Shown here: one piece after another, positions 50,071 to 57,849 of the stretch
Numbering within the stretch: the first letter of the stretch is position 1
Layout of the letters: every line of letters starts with the position of its first letter
Assembly (NCBI RefSeq): GCF_900112425.1
Contig: NZ_FOLP01000015.1
Location: forward strand, 1-64,000
Direction: 5' to 3'
From: Variovorax sp. OK212
GTDB taxonomy: Bacteria > Pseudomonadota > Gammaproteobacteria > Burkholderiales > Burkholderiaceae_C
DNA length: 64,000 nt
The notes under the pieces: generated by a model
Seen by the model: the letters and a program-made list of their open reading frames with translations, nothing else
What the model was told of the DNA's origin: nothing
Databases searched by the model: none
Translations under genes and position numbers: made by a program

Positions 50071-50988
50071 ATGAACGTCCGATTTCTCGAGTCCTTCGTC
50101 TGCGTCGCCAAGCTGGGCAGCTTCAAGGCGGCCGCCGACATGCTGCACACCACGGCCGCCGCGGTGGCGGGGCGCATCGCCACGCTCGAGGAGCAGTTCG
50201 GCGTGCGGCTGTTCGAGCGCGATCACCGCGGCGTGCTGCTCACGCGCAGCGGCACCGAGCTGGTGCCCTACGCCGAGAAGATGATCGAGCTGCAGACGCG
50301 CATGTTCAATGCGGTCGGCCATGCCGATGCGTTCTCGGGCATGTTGCGCATCGGCGTCATCGAGACGGTGGCCCACACCTGGCTGCCCGACCTGCTCTCG
50401 CGCTTCGCCAAGAAGTACCCGAGGGCCACGCTCGAAATCGGCTCCGACCTCACGCCGCGGCTGCGCGACGACCTGCTGCGCGGCACGCTCGACTTCGCGA
50501 TCCTCTCGGAGGAAATCACGCCGGGCTTCATCGACAACCGGCGCATCGCCAACCTCGCCATGCGCTGGGTGGCCAGCCCCTCGCTGGCGCAGCAGTTGCC
50601 CGCGGGCGCGCCGCTGGGCTTCGACGACCTGGCGAAGCACCCGATCATTTCGTTCTACCGCGACTCCGGCGTCTACCGCAACATTGCCCAGAGCGCGGGT
50701 GCGTCGGTGGACCTGCGCATCAGCTTCTTCTCGTCGATCGGCGCCATGATCGACATGGCGCGCTCGGGCTTCGGCAGCACGCTGCTGCCGGTGGCCGTGA
50801 TCCAGCAGGACCTGCTCGACGGCCGGCTGGTGCCGCTCGACGTGGCACCGCCACCGGCCGCGCTGCCGCTGGTCGCGAGCTTTCGCATGGAGCCCGCGTC
50901 GCCGCTGGCCGAGGCGCTGGTGGACATGGCGCGCGCGTCGTGCGAGGACTTCATCGCGAACAGCCGCTGCGACGTGCTGGCGCGCTGA
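50071..50988 (+). CDS. LysR-family transcriptional regulator
   Basis: 305 residues. The HTH region is MNVRFLESFVCVAKLGSFKA, AADMLHTTAAAVAGRIATLE, then EQFGVRLFERDHRGVLLTRS. The substrate domain has LRIGVIETVAHTWLPDLL and FAILSEEITPG. It stands 90 bp after RidA and 146 bp before an amino-acid-type binding protein gene. It probably regulates one of these or the M24 peptidase operon. Confidence 0.9.
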   Translation: MNVRFLESFVCVAKLGSFKAAADMLHTTAAAVAGRIATLEEQFGVRLFERDHRGVLLTRSGTELVPYAEKMIELQTRMFNAVGHADAFSGMLRIGVIETVAHTWLPDLLSRFAKKYPRATLEIGSDLTPRLRDDLLRGTLDFAILSEEITPGFIDNRRIANLAMRWVASPSLAQQLPAGAPLGFDDLAKHPIISFYRDSGVYRNIAQSAGASVDLRISFFSSIGAMIDMARSGFGSTLLPVAVIQQDLLDGRLVPLDVAPPPAALPLVASFRMEPASPLAEALVDMARASCEDFIANSRCDVLAR

Positions 50989-51133
50989 GCGGGCCGCGGC
51001 AAGCCAGGGCGCAGGGTGCAGGGCGCAGCCCTCGCAAAAAGTTGGGGCCTCCCCCAAGAATTTCTGGTTTGCCGCAAGGTGCCGCGGCGGGAACACTTTG
51101 TCCGGAGTTCAACCCCTTCCGGAGATCCCTTCG

Positions 51134-52285
51134 ATGCACACCCCCGCTCCCTTCCCGCCCGCCGCTGCGTTCGCGTTCGCTGCATTCGCAACCTTCGCCC
51201 CGTTGCCGGCTTCGGCCGCCGACGCGCTCACCGTCACCATCGGCAGCGCCTCTCCGCTGTCGGGCGCGCAGGCCCACCTCGGGCGCGACACCGCCAACGG
51301 CGTGCGCCTGGCCGTGGACGAACTCAATGCGAAGGGCGTAACGATCGGCGGCAGGAAGGCGCACTTCGTCATCGCCGCAGAAGACGACGGCGCCGACCCG
51401 CGCCAGGGCACGGCGGTGGCCCAGAAGTTCTGCGACGCCAAGGTCAACGGCGTGGTCGGCCACATGAACTCCGGCACCGCCATTCCGGCGGCCCGGATCT
51501 ACAGCGACTGCGACCTGCCGAACCTCACGCCGTCGGCCACCAACCCGAAGCTCACGCAAAGCGGCTACAAGACCAGCTTTCGCATGATGGCCAACGACAA
51601 CGAGCTGGGCGCGGGCCTGGCCGCGCTGGCCGCGGACAAGCTCAAGTTCACGCGCGTGGCGGTGATCGACGACCGCACCGCCTACGGCCAGGGCGTGGCC
51701 GAGGTGTTCCGCAAGACGGCGCTGGCCAAGGGCATCCAGATCGTGGCGCAGGAGTACACGACCGACAAGGCCACCGACTTCTCGGCCATCCTCACCACCA
51801 TTCGCGGCAAGTCGCCCGACGCGATCTTCTACGGCGGCACCGACTCGCAGGCCGGCCCGATGGTGCGGCAACTGGCGCAGCTCGGCATGGACAAGGTGAA
51901 GCTCTTCGGCGGCGACGGCATCTGCACCTCGAAGCTGGCCGAGCTGTCGGGCGGCGCGCCCACGCTGGCCAACGTGGTCTGCGCGGAGAGCGGCACGGCG
52001 GCCGACCTGTCGCCCAAGGTCGTCGAATGGAAGAAGCGCTACGAGGCGAAGTACCCGGGCGAGTTCCAGATCTATTCGCCCTACGCCTACGACGCCACCA
52101 TGGTGCTGGCCGCGGCGATGGTGAAGGCGGGCTCGGCCGACCCGGCGGTGTATGCGCGCGAGCTGTTCAACACCCACCTGGACGGCATCACGGCGCGCAT
52201 TGCGTTCGAGCCGAGCGGCGAGTTGAAGAACCCGGCCATGACGCTCTACCGCTTCGACGCGGGCAAGAAGGTTGCGCTCAAGTGA
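51134..52285 (+). CDS. Branched-chain amino-acid-type ABC transporter binding protein
   Basis: 383 residues from the ATG at 51134 with a signal peptide to about residue 29 (PASA-ADAL). LivJ-like: TIGSASPLSGAQAHLGRDTANG, NAKGVTIGGRKAHFVIAAED, a NELGAGLAALAADKLKFTRV segment and FYGGTDSQAGPMVRQLAQLG. No permease or ATPase gene is adjacent, so it is an orphan binding protein that may borrow a transporter. The stop overlaps the M24 gene start (GTGA). Confidence 0.9.
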   Translation: MHTPAPFPPAAAFAFAAFATFAPLPASAADALTVTIGSASPLSGAQAHLGRDTANGVRLAVDELNAKGVTIGGRKAHFVIAAEDDGADPRQGTAVAQKFCDAKVNGVVGHMNSGTAIPAARIYSDCDLPNLTPSATNPKLTQSGYKTSFRMMANDNELGAGLAALAADKLKFTRVAVIDDRTAYGQGVAEVFRKTALAKGIQIVAQEYTTDKATDFSAILTTIRGKSPDAIFYGGTDSQAGPMVRQLAQLGMDKVKLFGGDGICTSKLAELSGGAPTLANVVCAESGTAADLSPKVVEWKKRYEAKYPGEFQIYSPYAYDATMVLAAAMVKAGSADPAVYARELFNTHLDGITARIAFEPSGELKNPAMTLYRFDAGKKVALK

Positions 52286-53481
52286 CGGGGCAATCGCTGG
52301 AGCGGCTGCGAACGCAGCGGCTCGGCCAGCTCGAGGAGCTCGTGCTTCGGCAGGACCTGCGTGCGGTGCTGATCCATGCGCAGGGCGGCGCGCTGGGCGC
52401 GGCCACGCGCTCGAATGCGTACCTGCGGTTGTTCGCGGACTGGGACGGGTTCGAAGCGTCTACGAGCTTGCTGGTCGAGCGCGGCCGCCGCACGCTGATC
52501 CTGTCGAACCCGTTCCAGCTGCATGCGGCGCAGGGCATCGCCGGCATCGATGCGGTTGTGTTCTCCGCGCCATCGAAGCTCGGCGAGGCGGTGCAAGGCC
52601 TGTTGGCGACTTCCAGCGGCGATGCCTTGCGCATCGGGCAGGCCGGTTGGCCCGAAGCGCAATGGCAGACGATCGAGTCGATGCACCGCGCGCTGCCGCG
52701 GGCGCAATGGGAAGACATCGCACCCGAGCTGGATCGTTGGCGCATCGCCAAGGCGGCGCCTGAAGTCGAGGCGCTCAGCGCCGCGGCGGCCTTGTGCGAC
52801 GAGGTGTTCTCACGCTTCCCGGCGTTCCTGCGGCACGACCGCGAGGCATGGAAGACCCAGCGCGACGTCGAGCACTTCGCGCTCGTCAGCGGCGCCGAGT
52901 ACTGCAAGACCTGGCTCACCATCGGCCCGGCCGCGCAGAGGCCGCAGTACCTGCCGCACGAGAACCGGCGCAAGCCCGTGCCCGGCGACCAGGTGCTGCT
53001 GGGCGTCATGCTGAAGCTCGACGGCTACTGGGGCCACGCGATACGCATGGGTGCGTACGTGGAAGCCTTGCCGGTGCACCTGCGCTTGCACGGCCTCGTG
53101 CACGAGATGTTCGACGAGGCCCTGGCGCTGTTCGGCGCGGGCGCGGACCTCGCGGGCGCCGAGAAGGCCGTGCAGGGCATCCTGTCGCGCGGGCTGCCGC
53201 ATGTACCGCCCGGCGACATCTTCCGCTTTCGCAGCGGGCACGGGCTGGGCTTGAGCTACGAAGAGCCGCAGTCGGTGGCGGCCTTTCCGCAGTATGCGGA
53301 CCCCTTCGACACGGGGAGGTCGGCGCCGCTGGAGGCGAGTACCGGCGCCATGTTCGAGCTGCATCCGAACTTCTTCGCCAAGGGGCTCGGCGGTGCGGCG
53401 CTCGGCGACATGGTGCATGTCACCGAGAGCGGCAGTGTGCGCTTGTTGCGCACCCCGCTCGACTTTCAGCTCTGGGGTTGA
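52282..53481 (+). CDS. M24 family metallopeptidase-like (Xaa-Pro aminopeptidase fold)
   Basis: 399 residues from the GTG at 52282 overlapping the binding protein stop. The N-terminal half resembles creatinase N-domains; the C-terminal half carries the pita-bread pattern: YWGHAIRMGAYVE, HEMFDEALALF and the RSGHGLGLSYEEP segment with the late His, then ASTGAMFELHPNFF. The first Asp metal ligands are not well preserved (typical DxG/AxxxGYxxD is blurred), so it may be an inactive or unusual M24 homolog. Overlap with the binding protein gene suggests peptide or amino-acid metabolism. Confidence 0.75.
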   Translation: MTGQSLERLRTQRLGQLEELVLRQDLRAVLIHAQGGALGAATRSNAYLRLFADWDGFEASTSLLVERGRRTLILSNPFQLHAAQGIAGIDAVVFSAPSKLGEAVQGLLATSSGDALRIGQAGWPEAQWQTIESMHRALPRAQWEDIAPELDRWRIAKAAPEVEALSAAAALCDEVFSRFPAFLRHDREAWKTQRDVEHFALVSGAEYCKTWLTIGPAAQRPQYLPHENRRKPVPGDQVLLGVMLKLDGYWGHAIRMGAYVEALPVHLRLHGLVHEMFDEALALFGAGADLAGAEKAVQGILSRGLPHVPPGDIFRFRSGHGLGLSYEEPQSVAAFPQYADPFDTGRSAPLEASTGAMFELHPNFFAKGLGGAALGDMVHVTESGSVRLLRTPLDFQLWG

Positions 53482-53684
53482 GCGTGCACGATGGCCTGGA
53501 CCTGGTCCAGGCCGCTGCAGTTGCCGACCTGTTCCCACTGGGCGGCAAGGGCGGCTAGGGCGGCCGCGTCTGCGGCCTGCTTGCGCGCGGCGTCCGCGTC
53601 GATGCCGGCGGCATCGGTGGTGGTGGTGGTGGTCGTGGTCGTGGTCGCGGGTTGGGCGGGGCGGAGGCGTGCGGGGTTCGACAT
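53466..53684 (-). CDS. Small poly-threonine-containing open frame, doubtful
   Basis: 72 residues from the ATG at 53684: MSNPARLRPAQPATTTTTT, continuing as a ten-Thr run, then an Ala-rich helix and QVGNCSGLDQVQAIVHAQP. The Thr run comes from a (ACC/ACG)n simple repeat at about 53618-53650. The end overlaps the M24 gene by 16 bp tail to tail. The C-terminal half looks protein-like, but the gene is uncertain. Confidence 0.4.
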   Translation of the reverse strand: MSNPARLRPAQPATTTTTTTTTTDAAGIDADAARKQAADAAALAALAAQWEQVGNCSGLDQVQAIVHAQPQS

Positions 53685-53755
53685 GGTGATGGACCGTTGA
53701 GTTGAAGAGAGTCGCGGCCGAGCCGCTTGGGAATCGGTGAGCGCGTGTGGGTCGT

Positions 53756-54781
53756 TCACTTCGGCGCGAGCAACTTGCCGCTTGCGACGAGGTGAATCGT
53801 TCGAACCAGCAGCACGGCGATCAGCACGCTCAGGAGCACCAGCAGCGCCACCGCCAGCACCGTCACCGGCAGGTAGCGGGCGTGTTCCGCATAGCGCAAG
53901 GCCGCATTGCTGAGCGCGGCGAGCGGGAAGCTCAGCGCCCACCATCCGGCCGCGAAGGGAATGCTTCGCTTGAAGATCTTGAAGACCAGCGAGAAGAAGA
54001 CGAACAGGCCGAAGTAGAAGAGCATCGCGGCGAAGGTGTCGATGCGCTGGAAGAAGCTCGTGTACGCGAGAAAGCCGACCTCGAACGGGGCGATCAGGAT
54101 CATCATCGACGGCACCATGTCGCTCGCGAGCTTTTCATGGTGGTGGATGAGCCTGGACATGATCATCGTGAAGAAGACCAGCGCCATGGTGGTGCCCACG
54201 GCCATCGCGAACAGGTTGACCTCCCTGGCCCATGCCATCGGCAGGGTGCCGCCAGCCACCGTGATGTCGAGCGTGGCCACGCCCGGAATGAGCCACGCCG
54301 GAACCGAGTGGCCCGCGTCGACCTTGCCGCGCAGCATGCGGCTCACGATGGTGAAGGACAGCGCGACGGTGCTGGCCGCGCCGAAGCCCCAGATGATTTC
54401 CGATGCGCGCGCGCTGACCGGCGCCACCACCGACGAGATCAGCAGCACCGCGATGGTTATGGTGCCGAAGAAGTTGCCGGCAATCGGGTGCCGGAACTCG
54501 TTGTGCACGGCGCACGGATGCAGCACGGCCTTGGCCGCGTACGCGATGCAGAGCACGGCGAAGACCACGACCGCAAGGCTTCCGATGGCGGCGTCGATCA
54601 GCGCGCTGGTGCCGAACTGGTGGCTGGCCTGGCGCCAGGCGAGGGCCAGGCCCGAGAGGCCCATGACCGAGGCGAACAGGTTGACGGGGAGGTACTGGAT
54701 GGATGCCTGCCGCGGAATTTCCGCTGGGCTCAGCGCTTGCGTGGGGTTGATGCTTGCTCCTGGAGGGGCACGGAGAAGCAT
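53756..54781 (-). CDS. TDT/SLAC1-family transporter (TehA-like)
   Basis: 341 residues and about ten transmembrane helices. Family-like pieces are IQYLPVNLFASVMGLSGLAL, NFFGTITIAVLL, AHSVP-type loop before AWLIPGVATLDITVAGG and FGLFVFFSLVFKIFKRSIPF with a GWWALSFPLAA late motif. Members export or import C4-dicarboxylates, tellurite or act as anion channels. The substrate here is unknown. The gene stands alone on the minus strand; the 281-bp gap upstream shows no clear feature. Confidence 0.88.
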   Translation of the reverse strand: MLLRAPPGASINPTQALSPAEIPRQASIQYLPVNLFASVMGLSGLALAWRQASHQFGTSALIDAAIGSLAVVVFAVLCIAYAAKAVLHPCAVHNEFRHPIAGNFFGTITIAVLLISSVVAPVSARASEIIWGFGAASTVALSFTIVSRMLRGKVDAGHSVPAWLIPGVATLDITVAGGTLPMAWAREVNLFAMAVGTTMALVFFTMIMSRLIHHHEKLASDMVPSMMILIAPFEVGFLAYTSFFQRIDTFAAMLFYFGLFVFFSLVFKIFKRSIPFAAGWWALSFPLAALSNAALRYAEHARYLPVTVLAVALLVLLSVLIAVLLVRTIHLVASGKLLAPK

Positions 54782-55062
54782 GCGAGGCGCGCACTGACGC
54801 AGCGCGTTCCTCGGTGCTCGAACCGTGGAGGTTGGGCTCCCGCACGACCCCGATGCAGCAGGCGCGTCAGCTCGACAACACCGTCACCACAGCCCGGAAA
54901 TCGCTTTGCGGAAGCGATGTGAAAAGTCTATGGGCCGGGTCTGCGGCGCAGGCCTTGGGTGTGGTGAGGTTTGCGCCATTGATGGCTGCTTTCGGGCCAC
55001 TGCGGTGGATGCGGCGGCATTGCGCCGCCGCGGAAAGAAAGCGGCAGGCGCCGCGCGGCTCG

Positions 55063-56094
55063 CTAGGAAGCGATGGCGCCCGTTGCCGCGCCCACTGTCG
55101 GCGAATTGGCCGCCTCGTCGCGCGCCCGCGTCGGCTCTTCGTCCCTGAACCGCCGGCGGTATTCGCGCGGCGTGGTGTCCAGCCGCTTCGCGAAGATGAC
55201 GCGCATGTGGTTGGCGCTGTGAAAGCCGCAGCGAAACGCCACCGTCTTCAGCGGCAGGTCGGTCTCTTCCAACAGCTTGCGCGAGAAGTCGACCCGCACC
55301 TGCTCCACGAAGGCCGACGGCGTCATGTTGGCGTCCTTCGCGAACACGCGCGAGAAGGTGCGCCGGCTCACGCCCACCGAGTCGGCGAGCTCCTCGATGG
55401 ACAGCTGCTCGCCGATGTGGTCCGTCACATGGCGCAGCACCTTCGCCACGACGGTCTCTTCCTTCGGGCCGACCGCCAGGAACGGGCTGTACTGCGACTG
55501 GCCGCCCTCGCGGCGGATGTACACGATGAGCCGCTTGGCGATGCGCAGCGCCAGCTCGTGGCCCCAGTCTTCCGTGACCAGCGCCAGGCACAGGTCGACG
55601 CCGGCCGCGACACCGGCCGAAGTGAAGAGGGCGCCGTCGCGAACGAAGATCTTGTCGGGCCGCACGCGGGCCCTGGGGAACTGCGCGATGAGCCGGTCGA
55701 CGTCATGCCAATGGGCGGTGACCTCCTTGCCGTTGAGCAGGCCCGCATGGCCCAGCGGAAAGGCGCCGTTGCACACGGAGCCGAAGCGCCGCGAGCCTTG
55801 CGCCTTGGCGCTCAGCCACTGGAGAAACTCGGGCGCGTAGGTGTTGAGCTCCGGCAGCTTGGGGCCGCCGGCCACCAGCAGCAGGTCGGGCTGGCCGGTG
55901 TAGTCGAGGTAGCCGGTGCCGACATGCAGCTCCATGCCGTTGGCGCAACGCACGCTGCCGGCGCGCAGGCCGACCAGGGTGATCTCGTAGTGCTGGTCGG
56001 CGGGGAGGAAGCTGTTGGCCTCGGTGAACACATCCATGGGCGCCGCGACGTCCAATGCCTGCACACCTTCCAACACGACGATGACCAGCTTCAT
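55063..56094 (-). CDS. AraC-family regulator with DJ-1/PfpI domain (FtrA-like)
   Basis: 343 residues from the ATG at 56094 (MKLVIVVLEGVQALDVAAPM). The DJ-1/PfpI-like domain (about 1-200) has GSVCNGAFPLGHAGLL with the nucleophile-elbow Cys and AHWHDVD. The C-terminal AraC HTH shows SIEELADSVGVSRRTFSRVF and a second helix pair near PLKTVAFRCGFHSANHMRVIFAKRL. FtrA/GlxA-type regulators of this layout respond to small metabolites. It is transcribed away from the leader RNA copy B; bases 56095-56312 hold no other clear feature. Confidence 0.9.
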   Translation of the reverse strand: MKLVIVVLEGVQALDVAAPMDVFTEANSFLPADQHYEITLVGLRAGSVRCANGMELHVGTGYLDYTGQPDLLLVAGGPKLPELNTYAPEFLQWLSAKAQGSRRFGSVCNGAFPLGHAGLLNGKEVTAHWHDVDRLIAQFPRARVRPDKIFVRDGALFTSAGVAAGVDLCLALVTEDWGHELALRIAKRLIVYIRREGGQSQYSPFLAVGPKEETVVAKVLRHVTDHIGEQLSIEELADSVGVSRRTFSRVFAKDANMTPSAFVEQVRVDFSRKLLEETDLPLKTVAFRCGFHSANHMRVIFAKRLDTTPREYRRRFRDEEPTRARDEAANSPTVGAATGAIAS

Positions 56095-56312
56095 GATTTG
56101 AACGCCCCGGCCCTGCGGGGCAACAGCTGCGGCAGGCGGTGGGCGGGGCATTGTAGAACGGTCTGTCTGCCTGGCGAAGTCGAGGGGACGGGCGCAGGCC
56201 GAGGCAGCCGCCGAGCGTGGAAGCGTGGTCCTCACTGCGCGGCCGGCTCGAACCCGGCGAGCCGCTTTCGGGCATTTGCCCGCAATGCCATGGCAGTTCC
56301 CCATCGCCTGGC

Positions 56313-56342
56313 TTGACCCGCGCCGCCGAGACCGCTTACATT
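56313..56342 (+). promoter_or_regulatory. Sigma70-like promoter of leader RNA copy B
   Basis: TTGACC (56313-56318) and TACATT (56337-56342) with 18-bp spacing, matching copy A element for element. The distance from -35 to ATG is 273 bp in both copies. Expected transcription start is near 56349. Confidence 0.7.
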
Positions 56343-56348
56343 GCCTTC

Positions 56349-56585
56349 GCCTCGTGATGAGCGGGGCCGGGTTTGACAGCCCGCTGACATCCTGCGACGA
56401 AAGCCGCAGCTACCGCACAGGGACTGCGGCTTTTTCGTTCGAGCTTTTTCAGGCGGCTCGAGCGGGAGGGCTCACGCCCTGCCGGTTTCCGCAAGGATGT
56501 CCCGGTCTGTCAACCCGTTCGAGCTGCCGCCCTCGTTTGACAGCGGGTGCGCCGGTTGTTGCAAATCGACATCCCTGGAGGCCCG
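56349..56585 (+). ncRNA. Structured leader RNA, copy B, with co-varied complementary words
   Basis: X = TTGACAG at 56373-56379 and 56537-56543; X' = CTGTCAA at 56507-56513. The invariant word Y = GACATCC at 56386-56392 and 56568-56574; Y' = GGATGTC at 56495-56501. First X is in a loop closed by AGCGGG (56360-56365)/CCCGCT (56380-56385). Second X is in a loop closed by CGCCC (56528-56532)/GGGTG (56545-56549), where one pair is a G-U wobble. The helix around X'Y' is GCTCGAGC (56456-56463)/GTTCGAGC (56517-56524), with a G-U where copy A has A-U. The rest of the leader is nearly identical to copy A. Confidence 0.8.
56403..56435 (+). terminator. Intrinsic terminator inside leader RNA copy B
   Basis: GCCGCAG (56403-56409) and CTGCGGC (56424-56430) followed by TTTTT. 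The stem is identical to copy A; only the loop differs (14 nt against 13 nt). It lies before X', so early termination would leave a short RNA with first X and Y. Confidence 0.75.
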
Positions 56586-56960
56586 ATGGCCCATGTTTCA
56601 GACACCGGCTGCCCTGGCCCTGGCCCTTGCGCGCCCTACCGGCCCACCGCCCAGTTCAAACCCTTCGAATGGGTTCAGGGCGAACGGCTCGATGCTTTCC
56701 TGCAAGGCAACGCCGCGTTCCTCAACGATGCGCGCGACGTGGTGCAAGGCGCGCACACGCTGGCCCGGTTGCTTGCCTGGGACGAAGACCGGCGCGATGC
56801 CGCCTTGTGTGCCGCGGACCCCGCGCCGCTCTTCGATGCCTGCCAGCGCAGCGCGCTGCAGCGCTTTCTGGCGGTGTCGCTGGGCCTGCTGCACGAGCGC
56901 ATCGAAGCGCAGTGCGAGGCGCTGACCGAACCGACGGAACCGACCGAACCCAGCGAATAG
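56586..56960 (+). CDS. Small uncharacterised protein behind leader RNA copy B
   Basis: 124 residues from the ATG at 56586 with GGAGG at 56577-56581. Paralog of the protein at 34728-35072: the shared core is YRPTAQFKPFEWVQGERLD, AFLNDARD-VVQGAHTLA, DEDRRDAAL, FDACQRSALQRFLAVSL and IEAQCEALT. The N-terminus has a Gly/Pro-rich insert (GCPGPGPCA) and the C-terminus a TEP repeat (TEPTEPTEPSE). Helical and soluble; function unknown. Confidence 0.8.
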   Translation: MAHVSDTGCPGPGPCAPYRPTAQFKPFEWVQGERLDAFLQGNAAFLNDARDVVQGAHTLARLLAWDEDRRDAALCAADPAPLFDACQRSALQRFLAVSLGLLHERIEAQCEALTEPTEPTEPSE

Positions 56961-56980
56961 AGGCGTCTGGCTCGGGAAGG

Positions 56981-57625
56981 CTATCCCTCCATCTTTCCCG
57001 CCATCTCGGCGTTGAACGCGTACTGCTCCTCGACCGGCACCGCCTTGCGCGAGCTCTGGTGCACCGAGCCTTCCTTGCTCCAGAGGAACGGGAAGAAGTT
57101 GAAGCACTGGTCCGCGCCGATGTTCTTCATGTCGGCCTCCCAGCCGCTCCAGCGCGAGTCTGCGTAGAACACCTGCAGCCGGTCGGTCGACGCCCATTCG
57201 AGGAAGTCGCTGTAGCCGATTTCGAGCGACTCCCAGGTGAGGGTGTCGGGCGCCCAGTAGTACATGGCGCCCGCGTCCTCGCCAAGGCCGCCGCCGTTGA
57301 CGGCGAAGAAGCCGCCCACCACGTCGTCCGCCACGAGCAGGAAGCCGTCGGAGCGCGCCTTGTTCCAGTCGGCGATGTTGCGGCGCAGCCTCGCATGGCC
57401 CGAGCCCAGCACGCGCAGCCAGCCGTGGTCGATCAGCAGGCCGCCGGTGTCGTACGCCACGGCGCCCATGGTCGAGCGGGTAGTGACCTGCAGGCCCAGC
57501 AGCACGCGTTCGCGCTCGGGTGAGGGCGGAAGAATCTCGAAGGAATGGGCGGCGCCTTCGGCCCATTCGCTGACGAGCGGCAATGCGGGGTCTTCGGTGT
57601 CGATCAGTTGGTCAAGCGTGCGCAT
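56981..57625 (-). CDS. DUF2625 family protein
   Basis: 214 residues. Family features are TRSTMGAVAYDTGGLLIDHG, WLRVLGSGHARLRRNIADWN, DDVVGGFFAVNGG, APDTLTWESLEIGYSDFLEW and CFNFFPFLWSKEG. DUF2625 (YgbK-like name DUF2625, cf. SMI1-like context) is of unknown function. Convergent with the leader RNA copy B gene and divergent from the MurA paralog, with a 224-bp regulatory region between. Confidence 0.88.
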   Translation of the reverse strand: MRTLDQLIDTEDPALPLVSEWAEGAAHSFEILPPSPERERVLLGLQVTTRSTMGAVAYDTGGLLIDHGWLRVLGSGHARLRRNIADWNKARSDGFLLVADDVVGGFFAVNGGGLGEDAGAMYYWAPDTLTWESLEIGYSDFLEWASTDRLQVFYADSRWSGWEADMKNIGADQCFNFFPFLWSKEGSVHQSSRKAVPVEEQYAFNAEMAGKMEG

Positions 57626-57659
57626 AAGAAGTTGGTTGGGTGAAAAAGGCTTCGAAGCG

Positions 57660-57744
57660 ATCCGAAGGAATCTGAAAGCAATCGGAAGTAATGCGAAAGA
57701 ATTGTTAATTCGGCGTCTTTCACTTTGAAGTTCTTACAACTTCA
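57660..57744. promoter_or_regulatory. Direct repeats and palindromes in the DUF2625-MurA paralog region
   Basis: Four imperfect direct repeats with 10-11-nt spacing at 57660-57700 (ATCCGAAGGA, ATCTGAAAGCA, ATCGGAAGTA, ATGCGAAAGA), possibly preceded by a fifth (TTCGAAGCG). Then GAATT-GTT-AATTC at 57699-57711 and TGAAGTT-N5-AACTTCA at 57726-57744. The helical phasing suggests a multimeric regulator. Confidence 0.5.
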
Positions 57745-57849
57745 GCGCCGTTCATGCTGCTTTCAGACGGCAAAATGCTCGCCTGCGGTTTCGAATTGTC
57801 TTCGAGCCTTTCCCCATTCCCCCACCGCCTCCCTGTTTTCCGCTCCTTC

